Shown here piece after piece: positions 1-8,401 of a stretch of DNA of 32,342 bases. The position numbers were made by a program, and so were the translations under genes. The stretch spans positions 1 to 32,342 of the forward strand of contig NZ_JAAGLR010000459.1 of assembly GCF_010548245.1 (NCBI RefSeq), written 5' to 3'. Each line of letters starts with the position of its first letter. Within the stretch, counting starts at the first letter, position 1. A model generated the notes under the pieces. It saw only the letters and a program-made list of their open reading frames with translations, was not told where the DNA came from and searched no databases. Source of the DNA: Streptomyces sp. SID11385. Lineage in GTDB: Bacteria; Actinomycetota; Actinomycetes; Streptomycetales; Streptomycetaceae.

Positions 1-392
<392 letters not shown>

Positions 393-493
393 AGTTGCTC
401 GCGTCCACTGTGTTGGTTCTGAAACCACGAACAATCACACACTGCCCCCGCATTTGATGTGCGGTGTGGCGGGGTGGTTGCTGGTTTTATAGT

Positions 494-612
494 GTTTCGG
501 TGGTCATAGCGCGTGGGAAACGCCCGGTTACATTCCGAACCCGGAAGCTAAGCTGCGTAGCGCCGATGGTACTGCAAGGGGGACCTTGTGGGAGAGTAGG
601 ACGCCGCCGAAC
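494..612 (+). rRNA. 5S ribosomal RNA
   Basis: Complete 5S rRNA of about 119 bases. The ends GTTTCGGTGG (494) and CCGCCGAAC (to 612) pair as helix I, and the internal loop sequence CCGAACCCGGAAGCTAAG (about 537-554) is the conserved 5S core. It follows the 23S gene in the same direction and belongs to the same rRNA operon. Exact ends may differ by one or two bases. Confidence 0.96.
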
Positions 613-627
613 AATATTTGTGGGGGA

Positions 628-660
628 AGCCCCGCACCATTCATTTGGTGCGGGGCTTTT
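628..660 (+). terminator. Intrinsic terminator of the rRNA operon
   Basis: A perfect 12-bp stem (arms 628-639 and 646-657, AGCCCCGCACCA and its complement) closes a six-base loop and is followed by a T run. It lies 15 bases after 5S rRNA, where the rRNA operon is expected to end. Confidence 0.92.
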
Positions 661-786
661 CCGCGTTCAGGACCAGGCCGGCTCCAGGGGCGCGTCGCTG
701 TCAGCGGGACCCCTCACGCCGTAGCGCCCGGGGCACCCGGTAAAGTCGGGCTGCACTGTTGACGGTTCCCCTCAGGAGGCCCCCGG

Positions 787-1395
787 GTGGAGGTCCAGGA
801 GACCGCGGTCCAGACGGATCGGGTACTCACCATTCCCAACATCCTCAGCGCGGCGAGGCTTGTCGGCGTCCCGCTTTTTCTGTGGCTGATCCTCCGCCCC
901 GAGTTCGGGGGGCCGCAGAGCGATGGCTGGGCACTCCTCGTACTCGCGCTGAGCGGGATCAGTGACTACCTCGACGGAAAACTCGCCCGCCGGTGGAACC
1001 AGATCAGCAGCCTCGGCCGGGTCCTCGACCCCGCCGCCGACCGGCTCTACATCCTGTCCACCCTGGTCGGTCTCACCTGGCGCGAGATTCTCCCGCTCTG
1101 GGTCACCTGCGTTCTCCTCGCCCGTGAGCTGCTGCTGGGCGTCATGGTGCTGATCCTCCGCAAGCACGGATTCCCGCCGCCCCAGGTGAACTTTCTCGGG
1201 AAGGCGGCTACGTTCAACTTGATGTACGCCTTCCCGCTGCTGCTGCTCAGTGACGGAAGCGGATGGCTCGCTTCACTGGCGGCGATTTTCGGATGGGCGT
1301 TCGCAGGATGGGGTACAACCCTGTATTGGTGGGCAGGAATCTTGTACGTGGTGCAGGTCCGCCGGGTCATCAAGGCGGCGGCCACGGCCGACTGA
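787..1395 (+). CDS. CDP-alcohol phosphatidyltransferase, probable eukaryote-like cardiolipin synthase
   Basis: A 202-residue membrane enzyme that transfers a phosphatidyl group from a CDP-linked lipid to an alcohol. The family signature D-x2-DG-x2-AR-x8-G-x3-D-x3-D is complete: D60, D63, G64, A67, R68, G77, D81 and D85, with D85 as the expected catalytic base. Several hydrophobic helices surround it, giving about six membrane segments. The GTG start is chosen for the AGGAGG at 774-779, seven bases upstream. From memory, the S. coelicolor gene next to the mannose-1-phosphate guanylyltransferase gene encodes a eukaryote-like cardiolipin synthase (phosphatidylglycerol plus CDP-diacylglycerol gives cardiolipin), and the mycobacterial positional equivalent is called pgsA2. 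Fold and chemistry are certain; the acceptor (phosphatidylglycerol or glycerol 3-phosphate) is inferred. It is 66 bases ahead of the next gene and probably cotranscribed. Confidence 0.9.
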   Translation: MEVQETAVQTDRVLTIPNILSAARLVGVPLFLWLILRPEFGGPQSDGWALLVLALSGISDYLDGKLARRWNQISSLGRVLDPAADRLYILSTLVGLTWREILPLWVTCVLLARELLLGVMVLILRKHGFPPPQVNFLGKAATFNLMYAFPLLLLSDGSGWLASLAAIFGWAFAGWGTTLYWWAGILYVVQVRRVIKAAATAD

Positions 1396-1461
1396 AGCCG
1401 TTCTCCTGAAGAGGCGGCCCGTTGGTATTCGATCCGTCTCTTCGAGGAGGACACTCCCGAT

Positions 1462-3957
1462 ATGAAGGCCGTTGTGATGGCCGGTGGTGAAGGCACCCGG
1501 CTTCGCCCCATGACCTCCAGCATGCCCAAACCACTGCTCCCGGTCGCCAACCGGCCGATCATGGAGCACGTGCTGCGGCTTCTCAAGCGGCACGGTCTCA
1601 CCGAGACAGTGGTTACCGTGCAGTTCCTGGCCTCGCTGGTCAAGAACTACTTCGGCGACGGCGAAGACCTCGGGATGGAGCTGAGTTACGCCAACGAGGA
1701 GAAGCCGCTCGGCACAGCGGGGAGTGTGAAGAACGCCGAAGAGGCGCTCAAGGACGACGCTTTTCTCGTCATCTCCGGCGACGCGCTCACCGACTTCGAC
1801 CTGACCGACCTCATCAATTTCCACAAGGAAAAAGGCGCCCTCGTCACGGTCTGCCTCACCCGGGTCCCCAATCCGCTCGAATTCGGCATCACCATCGTCG
1901 ACGACGAGGGAAAGGTCGAGCGCTTCCTGGAGAAGCCGACCTGGGGACAGGTCTTCTCGGACACGGTGAACACCGGCATCTACGTCATGGAGCCCGAGGT
2001 CTTCGACTACGTCGAGGCCGACACCTCTGTCGACTGGTCCGGTGACGTCTTCCCGCAGCTCATGAAGGAAGGCAAGCCCGTCTACGGCTACATCGCCGAG
2101 GGCTACTGGGAGGACGTCGGCACCCACGAGAGCTACGTCAAGGCCCAGGCCGACGTCCTCGACGGCAAGGTCGACGTCGAACTCGACGGCTTCGAGATCT
2201 CCCCCGGCGTCTGGGTCGCCGAAGGCGCCGACGTGCACCCGGACGCCGTACTGCGGGGGCCCCTCTACGTCGGTGATTACGCCAAGGTCGAGGCCGGCGC
2301 CGAGCTGCGCGAACACACCGTCGTGGGCTCCAACGTCGTCGTCAAGAGCGGTGCCTTCCTCCACAAGGCCGTCCTCCACGACAACGTCTACATCGGCGAG
2401 CACAGCAACCTGCGCGGCTGCGTCATCGGTAAGAACACCGACATCATGCGCGCGGCCCGCATCGAGGACGGCGCCGTCATCGGCGACGAGTGCCTCGTCG
2501 GCGAGGAATCGATCATCCAGGGCAATGTGCGGGTCTACCCGTTCAAGACCATCGAGGCCGGCGCCTTCGTCAACAACTCCGTCATCTGGGAGTCGCGCGG
2601 CCAGGCGCACCTCTTCGGCGCCCGCGGCGTCTCCGGCATCCTCAACGTCGAGATCACCCCCGAACTCGCCGTCCGCCTCGCCGGTGCCTACGCCACCACG
2701 CTCAAGAAGGGCTCCACGGTCACCACGGCACGCGACCACTCGCGAGGGGCCCGCGCCCTCAAGCGGGCCGTGATCTCCGCGCTCCAGGCGAGCGCCATCG
2801 ACGTACGCGATCTGGAGAACGTGCCACTGCCCGTGGCCCGGCAGCAGACCGCGCGGGGCAGTGCGGGCGGCCTCATGATCCGTACGACCCCGGGCGTGCC
2901 CGACTCCGTCGACATCATGTTCTTCGACGGGAACGGCGCCGACCTCTCGCAGGCCAGCCAGCGCAAGCTCGACCGCGTCTACGCCCGCCAGGAGTACCGC
3001 AGGGCCTTCCCCGGCGAGATCGGCGACCTGCACTTCCCCTCCAGCGTCTTCGACTCCTACACGGGCTCGCTGCTCCGCAACATCGACACCACCGGCATCA
3101 GCGAATCCGGGCTCAAGGTCGTCGTGGACGCCTCCAACGGCAGCGCCGGGCTCGTGCTGCCCAGCCTGCTCGGCAAGCTCGGCGTCGACTCGCTCACCAT
3201 CAACCCCGGGCTCGACGAGTCCAGGCCCACCGAGACCGCCGACACGCGGCGCGCCGGCCTGGTCCGGCTCGGCGAGATCGTGGCCTCCGCGGGGGCCGCC
3301 TTCGGGGTGCGCTTCGACCCGGTGGGGGAGCGGCTCTCGCTCGTCGACGAGAAGGGCCGCATCGTCGAGGACGACCGTGCGCTGCTCGTCATGCTCGACC
3401 TCGTCGCCGCCGAACGCCGCAGCGGGCGCGTCGCGCTCCCCGTGACGACGACCCGTATCGCCGAACAGGTCGCCGCCTACCACGGCACCCAGGTCGAATG
3501 GACGATGACCTCGCCCGACGACCTCACCCGCGTGGGCCGCGAGGACGGGACGATCTTCGGCGGCGACGGCCGGGGCGGCTTCATCATCCCCGAGTTCAGC
3601 AGCGTCTTCGACGGCACCGCCGCCTTCGTACGGCTCATCGGGCTCGTCGCCCGCACCCAGCTCACCCTGAGCCAGATCGACGCGCGCATCCCCCGGGCCC
3701 ACGTCATCAAGCGCGACCTGGCCACCCCGTGGGCGGTCAAGGGCCTCGTCATGCGGACCGTCGTCGAAGCCGCCGCGGGACGGTCCGTCGACGTGACCGA
3801 CGGGGTACGTGTCGTGGAGTCCGACGGACGGTGGGTCATGGTCCTCCCCGACCCCGCGGAAGCGGTCACCCACCTGTGGGCCGAGGGCCCCGACGACGAG
3901 TCGGCGCAGGCCCTGCTCGACGAGTGGGCGAGCGTCGTGGACAGCGCCGGGCACTGA
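1462..3957 (+). CDS. manC: Mannose-1-phosphate guanylyltransferase fused to a degenerate phosphomannomutase-like domain
   Basis: An 831-residue cytoplasmic protein. Residues 1-235 are a nucleotidyltransferase domain with the signature G8-G9-x-G-T12-R13-L, the K23 of MPKPLLP and the metal-binding D107 in SGDALTDFD. Residues about 245-372 are left-handed beta-helix hexapeptide repeats, as in GDP-mannose pyrophosphorylases. Residues about 390-831 resemble phosphoglucomutase/phosphomannomutase domains, but the catalytic loops look lost: the phosphoserine loop reads RTTPGVPD (474-481), the metal loop FDPVGER (618-624) and the sugar loop GGDGRGGF (700-707). The likely reaction is mannose 1-phosphate plus GTP to GDP-mannose, feeding polyprenyl-phosphate-mannose and protein O-mannosylation. 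The C-terminal half is probably structural or regulatory. ATG start has GAGGAGG at 1444-1450, a long spacing of 11. S. coelicolor has several manC-type genes, so this may be one of a set. Confidence 0.88.
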   Translation: MKAVVMAGGEGTRLRPMTSSMPKPLLPVANRPIMEHVLRLLKRHGLTETVVTVQFLASLVKNYFGDGEDLGMELSYANEEKPLGTAGSVKNAEEALKDDAFLVISGDALTDFDLTDLINFHKEKGALVTVCLTRVPNPLEFGITIVDDEGKVERFLEKPTWGQVFSDTVNTGIYVMEPEVFDYVEADTSVDWSGDVFPQLMKEGKPVYGYIAEGYWEDVGTHESYVKAQADVLDGKVDVELDGFEISPGVWVAEGADVHPDAVLRGPLYVGDYAKVEAGAELREHTVVGSNVVVKSGAFLHKAVLHDNVYIGEHSNLRGCVIGKNTDIMRAARIEDGAVIGDECLVGEESIIQGNVRVYPFKTIEAGAFVNNSVIWESRGQAHLFGARGVSGILNVEITPELAVRLAGAYATTLKKGSTVTTARDHSRGARALKRAVISALQASAIDVRDLENVPLPVARQQTARGSAGGLMIRTTPGVPDSVDIMFFDGNGADLSQASQRKLDRVYARQEYRRAFPGEIGDLHFPSSVFDSYTGSLLRNIDTTGISESGLKVVVDASNGSAGLVLPSLLGKLGVDSLTINPGLDESRPTETADTRRAGLVRLGEIVASAGAAFGVRFDPVGERLSLVDEKGRIVEDDRALLVMLDLVAAERRSGRVALPVTTTRIAEQVAAYHGTQVEWTMTSPDDLTRVGREDGTIFGGDGRGGFIIPEFSSVFDGTAAFVRLIGLVARTQLTLSQIDARIPRAHVIKRDLATPWAVKGLVMRTVVEAAAGRSVDVTDGVRVVESDGRWVMVLPDPAEAVTHLWAEGPDDESAQALLDEWASVVDSAGH

Positions 3958-3966
3958 CCCGGTTCC

Positions 3967-4020
3967 GGCGGAGGCCGCACCACCCGGACGCGAGGCGTAC
4001 CGGGTGGTGCGGCCTCCGCC
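3967..4020 (+). terminator. Strong hairpin after the manC-like gene
   Basis: A perfect 21-bp inverted repeat (arms 3967-3987 and 4000-4020, 12-base loop) starts ten bases after the stop codon. There is no T run, which is common for Streptomyces terminators. It separates the lipid/GDP-mannose pair from the DUF881 operon. Confidence 0.8.
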
Positions 4021-4154
4021 GTCGTTCCGCGACGTACTGACACCTCGTGAAGAAGCGGGCAGGGCGGGCGGAGACTCACTCTTGCGGGTGAAAGAGGACA
4101 CCCGGGCGCATCGCCGGTGGGGCCATTCGGAGGAACGGCCCCCGACATGCGACG

Positions 4155-5117
4155 ATGTGCGGCATGTCGCAGCAGCCCCCCACCCGAGGCGGTGCCCCCT
4201 CCCGGCGCCCGGACGCCTCCATGTCGCTGCTGACGAACGTCATGGATCACAGCCTCGACGACGGCTACGCCGAGGCCGCCGCCCGCAAACGCGCGGCCGG
4301 AAGCGCCGCGGGGCTCCCGCGCACGCTGCGCGGCCGGCTGCTGCTCGGCCTCGGTCTCGTCCTCGCCGCCCTCGTCGTGACGGTCGGAGCCTCGCAGGCC
4401 CGGGAGAGCGCTCCGGTGCTCGCCAAGGAGCGCGAGGAACTCATCGACCGCATCAACGATGAGAGCGACGCGGCCGACCGGCTGGAGAAACACGTCGAGT
4501 CCCTGCGCGACGAGGTCGGCCGGCGCCAGGACGCGGCGCTCAAGGACAACGGCACGGACCGCGTCCGGCTGCTCGGCCTGCTCTCCGGGGCGAGCGCGGC
4601 CCAGGGCCCCGGAATCAGGCTCGTCGTCGACGACGCGGCCTCCGCGCAGAGCAGCACCGGCGACGGGCCCCGGCAGACCACCGACTTCTCCGACATCGGA
4701 CGCGTACGGGACCGCGACCTGCAACGCGTCGTCAACGGCCTGTGGGAGTCGGGCGCCGAGGCCGTCGCGGTCAACGGCCAGCGTCTCACCGCGCTCTCGG
4801 CGATCCGGGCCGCCGGGGAGGCCGTGCTCGTCGACAACAAACCGCTCGTGCCGCCGTACACCGTCCTCGCCCTCGGGGACGGGCCGCGGCTGAAGGACCG
4901 GTTCCAGGGGAGCGTGGACGGCCAGTACCTGAACCGCTTGCACAAGGACTACGACATCCGGGTGAAGCTCTCCGCCGAGGACTCCCTGCGGGTCCCCGCG
5001 GCTCCGGCCGTACGGGTGCGCTCCGCCCGGCCGGACACGGAGGCGGGGAAGCAGCCGGGAGCACAGCCGAAGACGCAGTCGAAGACAGCGAATCCAGCAG
5101 GGAAGGGCACATCGTGA
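4155..5117 (+). CDS. DUF881 family membrane-anchored protein (first copy)
   Basis: A 320-residue bitopic membrane protein. A cytoplasmic N-terminus (about 1-58) leads into one transmembrane helix (about 60-80), a heptad-like coiled coil (about 90-130) and an extracytoplasmic DUF881 domain (about 140-285) with the family signature AAQGPGI at its start and a DLQRVVNGLWESGAEA-type segment. The last 30 residues are a Lys/Gln/Pro-rich tail. DUF881 proteins are related to Bacillus YlxW/YlxX, encoded beside division genes; their biochemical role is unknown. Its stop overlaps the GTG of the next gene (GTGA, 5114-5117), indicating translational coupling. The start is uncertain: ATG 4155 has no good ribosome site (a GGAGGA at 4129-4134 is too far), and ATG 4164 is equally possible. 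Confidence 0.9.
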   Translation: MCGMSQQPPTRGGAPSRRPDASMSLLTNVMDHSLDDGYAEAAARKRAAGSAAGLPRTLRGRLLLGLGLVLAALVVTVGASQARESAPVLAKEREELIDRINDESDAADRLEKHVESLRDEVGRRQDAALKDNGTDRVRLLGLLSGASAAQGPGIRLVVDDAASAQSSTGDGPRQTTDFSDIGRVRDRDLQRVVNGLWESGAEAVAVNGQRLTALSAIRAAGEAVLVDNKPLVPPYTVLALGDGPRLKDRFQGSVDGQYLNRLHKDYDIRVKLSAEDSLRVPAAPAVRVRSARPDTEAGKQPGAQPKTQSKTANPAGKGTS

Positions 5118-5446
5118 TCGCCGTACTGGGCCTCGTCGTCGGGGTGGTGGTGGGACTCTTCGTCCGTCCCGAGGTGCCCGCCGTCGTCGAGCCTTATCTG
5201 CCCATCGCCGTCGTCGCGGCGCTCGACGCCGTCTTCGGCGGCCTGCGCGCGATGCTCGACGGCATATTCGACGACAAGGTCTTCGTCGTCTCCTTCCTCT
5301 CCAATGTCGTCGTCGCCGCGCTCATCGTCTTCCTCGGCGACAAGCTCGGTGTCGGCGCCCAGTTGTCCACGGGAGTCGTCGTCGTGCTCGGCATCCGCAT
5401 CTTCTCCAACGCGGCAGCGATCCGCCGACACGTCTTCAGGGCGTGA
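5114..5446 (+). CDS. sbp: Small basic protein (Sbp/YlxX-type, DUF1290)
   Basis: A 110-residue integral membrane protein with three hydrophobic segments (about 3-20, 27-50 and 60-105) and the Sbp signature around AALDAVFGGLRA and the DKVFVVSFLSN segment. The family is named after Bacillus sbp, which lies next to ftsA/ftsZ; no activity is known. The GTG start overlaps the stop of the upstream DUF881 gene by four bases and has GGAAGGG (5101-5107) at a good distance. The next DUF881 gene begins seven bases after its stop, so the three genes form one tight operon and likely one membrane complex (inference). Confidence 0.92.
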   Translation: MIAVLGLVVGVVVGLFVRPEVPAVVEPYLPIAVVAALDAVFGGLRAMLDGIFDDKVFVVSFLSNVVVAALIVFLGDKLGVGAQLSTGVVVVLGIRIFSNAAAIRRHVFRA

Positions 5447-5453
5447 GCGCACC

Positions 5454-6371
5454 ATGAGCGAAACGCCCGACGAGCGACCCGGCGAACCGCCCCGGGAACG
5501 GGCCGACCAACCGCCCCGGGAACGCCCCGGCGAGCTGCCCGAGGAACAGCCGCGGGCACAGACCGGCGAAGAAGACGGGAAGCGGACGGCGGAGCAGCGT
5601 GCCGAGACGGCCCCGGAACCGCCCCGCGCGCCCGCGGGGGCGGGTGCCGGGCTGACGGGCCGTCAGCGGCTCGTCAAGGGCCTGTGGCCGCCGCGCGTGA
5701 CTCGCGCGCAGCTCACCGTCGCGCTGCTGCTCTTCGTCCTCGGCCTCGGTCTCGCCATCCAGGTGCGCTCGCACAACGACAGCAGTGCGTTGCGCGGGGC
5801 ACGTCAGGAAGATCTTGTTCGTATTCTCGATGAACTGGATGACCGTACTCAGCGTCTGGAAGACGAGAAGCAGAGTCTGGAGAGCCAGCGCACGGAGCTG
5901 GAGAACAGCTCGGACCAGGCGGAGGAGGCACGGAAACAGACCGTGGAGAAGGAACGCCAGCTCGGCATCCTGGCCGGCACGGTCGCCGCGCAGGGGCCCG
6001 GGATCACGGTGACGGTCGAGGACCCGAAGCACCGGGTCAAGGCCGACATGCTCCTCGACACCATCCAGGAGTTGCGCGCGGCGGGGGCGGAGGCGATCCA
6101 GATCGGTGACGTCCGGGTCGTCGCGAGCACGTATCTGACCGATGAGGGCAAGAGCGTGCGGATCGACGGGCACAAGGTCGAAGCCCCGTTCCGGTTCAAG
6201 GTCATCGGCAAGTCGCAGGACCTGACGCCCGCGCTCAGCATCCCGGGCGGGGTCGTGCAGACTCTGGAGAAGGAGCAGGCCACGGTAGTGGTGCAGGAGG
6301 AGAAGAAGATCGTCGTGGACGCCTTGCGGCCCGCGAAGACGCCCGATTACGCTCAGTCGTCCTCGCGGTGA
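5454..6371 (+). CDS. DUF881 family membrane-anchored protein (second copy)
   Basis: A 305-residue bitopic protein with the same plan as the first DUF881 copy. The cytoplasmic N-terminus (about 1-80) is Pro/Glu/Arg-rich with an 8-residue repeat (PPRERADQ, PPRERPGE; the DNA repeats a 15-base block at 5486 and 5510). Then come a transmembrane helix (about 84-103), a long coiled coil (about 113-165) and DUF881 with the AAQGPGITV signature (about 180). ATG 5454 is chosen because it follows the sbp stop by seven bases; the frame is open further upstream but overlaps sbp. The coiled-coil segment near 5805-5860 uses less GC-rich codons than its surroundings. Role is unknown; pairing with the first copy and Sbp suggests a hetero-oligomer at the membrane. 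Confidence 0.9.
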   Translation: MSETPDERPGEPPRERADQPPRERPGELPEEQPRAQTGEEDGKRTAEQRAETAPEPPRAPAGAGAGLTGRQRLVKGLWPPRVTRAQLTVALLLFVLGLGLAIQVRSHNDSSALRGARQEDLVRILDELDDRTQRLEDEKQSLESQRTELENSSDQAEEARKQTVEKERQLGILAGTVAAQGPGITVTVEDPKHRVKADMLLDTIQELRAAGAEAIQIGDVRVVASTYLTDEGKSVRIDGHKVEAPFRFKVIGKSQDLTPALSIPGGVVQTLEKEQATVVVQEEKKIVVDALRPAKTPDYAQSSSR

Positions 6372-6451
6372 GGCGAAGGGCATGACGATTGGCGCGCGAG
6401 GGCAGGAGGAAGCGGGGGGTCGACGCGCCGTCAGAGGGGCGCGTAGGGAAA

Positions 6452-6494
6452 ACTGTCCGGTGGTCGTGGGCCTCGTGGAGATGTCCCGGACAGT
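6452..6494. promoter_or_regulatory. Inverted repeat in the leader of the FHA gene
   Basis: ACTGTCCGG (6452-6460) and CCGGACAGT (6486-6494) are perfect 9-bp inverted copies separated by 25 bases, in the 189-base gap between the second DUF881 gene and the FHA gene. It may be an operator or an RNA stem. No convincing -35/-10 pair was identified, so its role is open. Confidence 0.4.
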
Positions 6495-6560
6495 CAGTGA
6501 GAGCAATGAGGGTTCGTCCTGCCCCACGGGCGGGTCTGTTTCGGTCAAGGGGAATCGCCC

Positions 6561-7385
6561 GTGAGTTTTTTTTCGAAGTTGTTCGGCAGGAACAAGCGCG
6601 AGGACGGTGCCGCCGCGCGGCACCGCGCCCGTCCCGGCGAGGAGGGGGAGCGCCCGCTGTTCCGTGACGAAGTTGCTGGTCCGGCTGGTGGTACGCAGGG
6701 TGGTCCGGGCGCGTCGGCTGTTGACCCGGCCACCGCGGGCCGCATAGGTTTCGGGGAACCGTCAACCTCAAGTTCGGGTGGAGGGTTCGCCCGCGACTCG
6801 TATGCGTCGAACGCTCCCGCGGGACAGCAGGGTCAGGAGGACTCGTCCATGGGCTTTCTGGTGTGTAGCAGGTGCGGTCATCAGAACCCACAGACCGGCC
6901 GCTTCTGCTCCAACTGCGGGGCTCCGCTGCGCCCGGGCGCGGTGCCCGAGCGTGCCTCGGAGACCACGTCGACGATCTCCATCTCGGGTCTTGAGGCGTA
7001 CGACCCCGAGGCCACCGGACAGACGGCGCTGCCCGCGCTCTCCCCGGAGGCCCAGGCGGCCGTGGACGCCCTGCCGCTCGGCTCGGCGCTCCTGATCGTG
7101 CGGCGCGGCCCCAATTCGGGCAGCCGCTTCCTGCTCGACGGGGAGCTGACCACGGCGGGCCGTCACCCGCAGAGCGACATCTTCCTCGACGACGTGACCG
7201 TCTCCCGGCGGCACGTGGAGTTCCGGCGGGAGGCCGACGGCACCTTCACGGTCGCCGATGTCGGCAGTCTCAACGGCACCTACGTCAATCGCGAGCGCAT
7301 CGACTCGGTCGTGCTCGCCAATGGCGACGAGGTGCAGATCGGCAAGTACCGGCTGGTCTTCTACGCGAGCCAGCAGGCACTCTGA
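6561..7385 (+). CDS. garA: FHA-domain protein with zinc ribbon and ETTS phosphorylation motif (GarA/OdhI-like)
   Basis: A 274-residue cytoplasmic signalling protein. Residues 1-96 are a Gly/Pro/Ser-rich linker after a basic start; 102-119 form a zinc ribbon (C102, C105, C116, C119); 134-138 read ETTST, the phospho-threonine motif of GarA and OdhI; about 176-265 form the FHA domain with G200-R201, S215-R216-R217-H218 and N238-G239-T240. In GarA/OdhI, kinase phosphorylation of ETTS makes the FHA domain bind its own tail and releases 2-oxoglutarate dehydrogenase and glutamate enzymes; the same switch is inferred here. GTG 6561 has AAGGGGA (6547-6553). A second in-frame start, ATG 6849 behind AGGAGG, would give a 178-residue form without the linker. 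Eight Ts lie in codons 2-5. The ftsR-like gene follows 18 bases later. Confidence 0.88.
   Translation: MSFFSKLFGRNKREDGAAARHRARPGEEGERPLFRDEVAGPAGGTQGGPGASAVDPATAGRIGFGEPSTSSSGGGFARDSYASNAPAGQQGQEDSSMGFLVCSRCGHQNPQTGRFCSNCGAPLRPGAVPERASETTSTISISGLEAYDPEATGQTALPALSPEAQAAVDALPLGSALLIVRRGPNSGSRFLLDGELTTAGRHPQSDIFLDDVTVSRRHVEFRREADGTFTVADVGSLNGTYVNRERIDSVVLANGDEVQIGKYRLVFYASQQAL
6835..6851 (+). promoter_or_regulatory. Internal ribosome binding site and ATG within the FHA gene
   Basis: AGGAGG at 6835-6840 stands eight bases before an in-frame ATG at 6849. This is a better ribosome site than the one at the annotated start, and the product would begin just before the zinc ribbon. Whether it is used is not known. 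Confidence 0.5.
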
Positions 7386-7403
7386 CCCGCGAGAGCAGGG
7401 GCC

Positions 7404-8159
7404 ATGGTGGACAGAGCGAGGGGCGGTGCCGGCCTTGACGGCACCGCCGCCGAGCGGACCCGCCCGGTGGGCACCACCGCCGAGCGGACCCGTTCGGTGA
7501 GTATCGGGGCCGTGCTGAACATCCTCCGCGAGGAGTTCCCCGAGGTCACCATCTCCAAGATCCGCTTTCTGGAGTCGGAGGGGCTCATCGAGCCCCAGCG
7601 CACTCCTTCCGGGTACCGGAAGTTCACCCCGCGGGACGTGGAGCGCCTCGGCCACGTCCTGCGGATGCAGCGCGACCACTACCTTCCGCTCAAGGCGATC
7701 CGTGAGTACCTGGACGCCGTCGAGCGCGGTGAGCGCCCGGCGGCACCGCTCGTCGGGCGGCAGAGCGGCCCGCCGCCGCGCGACGAGGTGACCGTGAGCC
7801 GTCTCGGCCGCGCCGAGCTGCTGGCCGCGGCGGGCGTGGACGAGGCGGAACTGGCCGCCTGGGAGTCGTACGGGCTGGTCACCCCGCTCCCCGACGGGTA
7901 CTACGACGCCCGCCTCGTGCGCGTCGCCCGGCTCGTCTCGAAGCTGGGGCGGCACGGGATCGAGCCGAGGCACCTGCGGGCGACCAAGGCCGCCGCCGAC
8001 CGCGAGGCGGGACTTGTCGAGCAGGTCGTCGCCCCGCTCGTGCGCCACCGCAACCCGCAGACGCGCGCGCAGGCGGAGGAGCGCACCCGCGAGCTGGCCG
8101 ATCTCGCGACGGGGCTGCACACCGCGCTGGTCGAGCTGGCCCTCGACGTACGGTCCTGA
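7404..8159 (+). CDS. ftsR: MerR-family transcriptional regulator FtsR
   Basis: A 251-residue DNA-binding protein. After a 30-residue N-terminal tail, a MerR winged helix-turn-helix occupies about 33-105, with the typical segments TISKIRFLESEGLI and SGYRKFTPRDVERL. The C-terminal part (about 125-250) is the helical region seen in the mycobacterial Rv1828 and corynebacterial FtsR proteins. In Corynebacterium FtsR activates ftsZ; by orthology and position it should control division genes here. ATG 7404 lies 18 bases after the FHA stop with a weak GCAGGGG site, so it is read from the same transcript. The tail contains a tandem 10-residue duplication encoded by a 30-bp direct repeat (7440-7499), which may show that the tail tolerates change. 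Confidence 0.88.
   Translation: MVDRARGGAGLDGTAAERTRPVGTTAERTRSVSIGAVLNILREEFPEVTISKIRFLESEGLIEPQRTPSGYRKFTPRDVERLGHVLRMQRDHYLPLKAIREYLDAVERGERPAAPLVGRQSGPPPRDEVTVSRLGRAELLAAAGVDEAELAAWESYGLVTPLPDGYYDARLVRVARLVSKLGRHGIEPRHLRATKAAADREAGLVEQVVAPLVRHRNPQTRAQAEERTRELADLATGLHTALVELALDVRS
7440..7499 (+). repeat. 30-bp in-frame tandem duplication in ftsR
   Basis: Units 7440-7469 and 7470-7499 differ at three positions by eye. They encode GTAAERTRPV and GTTAERTRSV, just before the helix-turn-helix. The length keeps the reading frame. Confidence 0.9.
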
Positions 8160-8389
8160 GCGCGACCGGGCCGGCACGCACCGTCCCGAGCGAGGCCCGG
8201 CCGGGCACATGCCGTTCCGTGCGCGGCGGGTCCGGCGCCTGCGGGCCCGGGCGAAGCCGCTTCGGCAGGCGTGCGTGCCCGGTCCGTACCGGTTCGCGCG
8301 AGAGTTTCCTTACGGGACCGCTGCGCCTTTCGGCCCCGTGCCTCCCTGCTCGTACGCCCCCGACTACCCAAACCGGCCGGGGACGACCT

Positions 8390-8401
8390 AGGGTTGGTGT
8401 G
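8390..8401 (+). promoter_or_regulatory. -10 element for a leaderless transcript of the nuclease-domain gene
   Basis: TAGGGT at 8390-8395 fits the TAnnnT pattern and ends five bases before the GTG start at 8401, so transcription should begin at or next to the start codon. No clear -35 was found. The 241-base gap 8160-8400 otherwise shows only GC-rich sequence. Confidence 0.5.

Noticed and set aside
741..764. Promoter before the cardiolipin-synthase-like gene (TAAAGT at 741, TTGACG at 759)
   Set aside because: Neither element has a partner at proper spacing, so no promoter was annotated.
1273..4101. Long minus-strand open frame of over 900 codons opposite the manC-like gene
   Set aside because: Typical antisense frame of GC-rich coding DNA: low-complexity Asp/Val/Gly-rich translation, no domain, no ribosome site.
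6382..6564. 60-codon open frame in the gap before the FHA gene as a gcvH remnant
   Set aside because: The translation has no lipoyl-domain signature (no DK-A/S motif) and no similarity to GcvH by eye.
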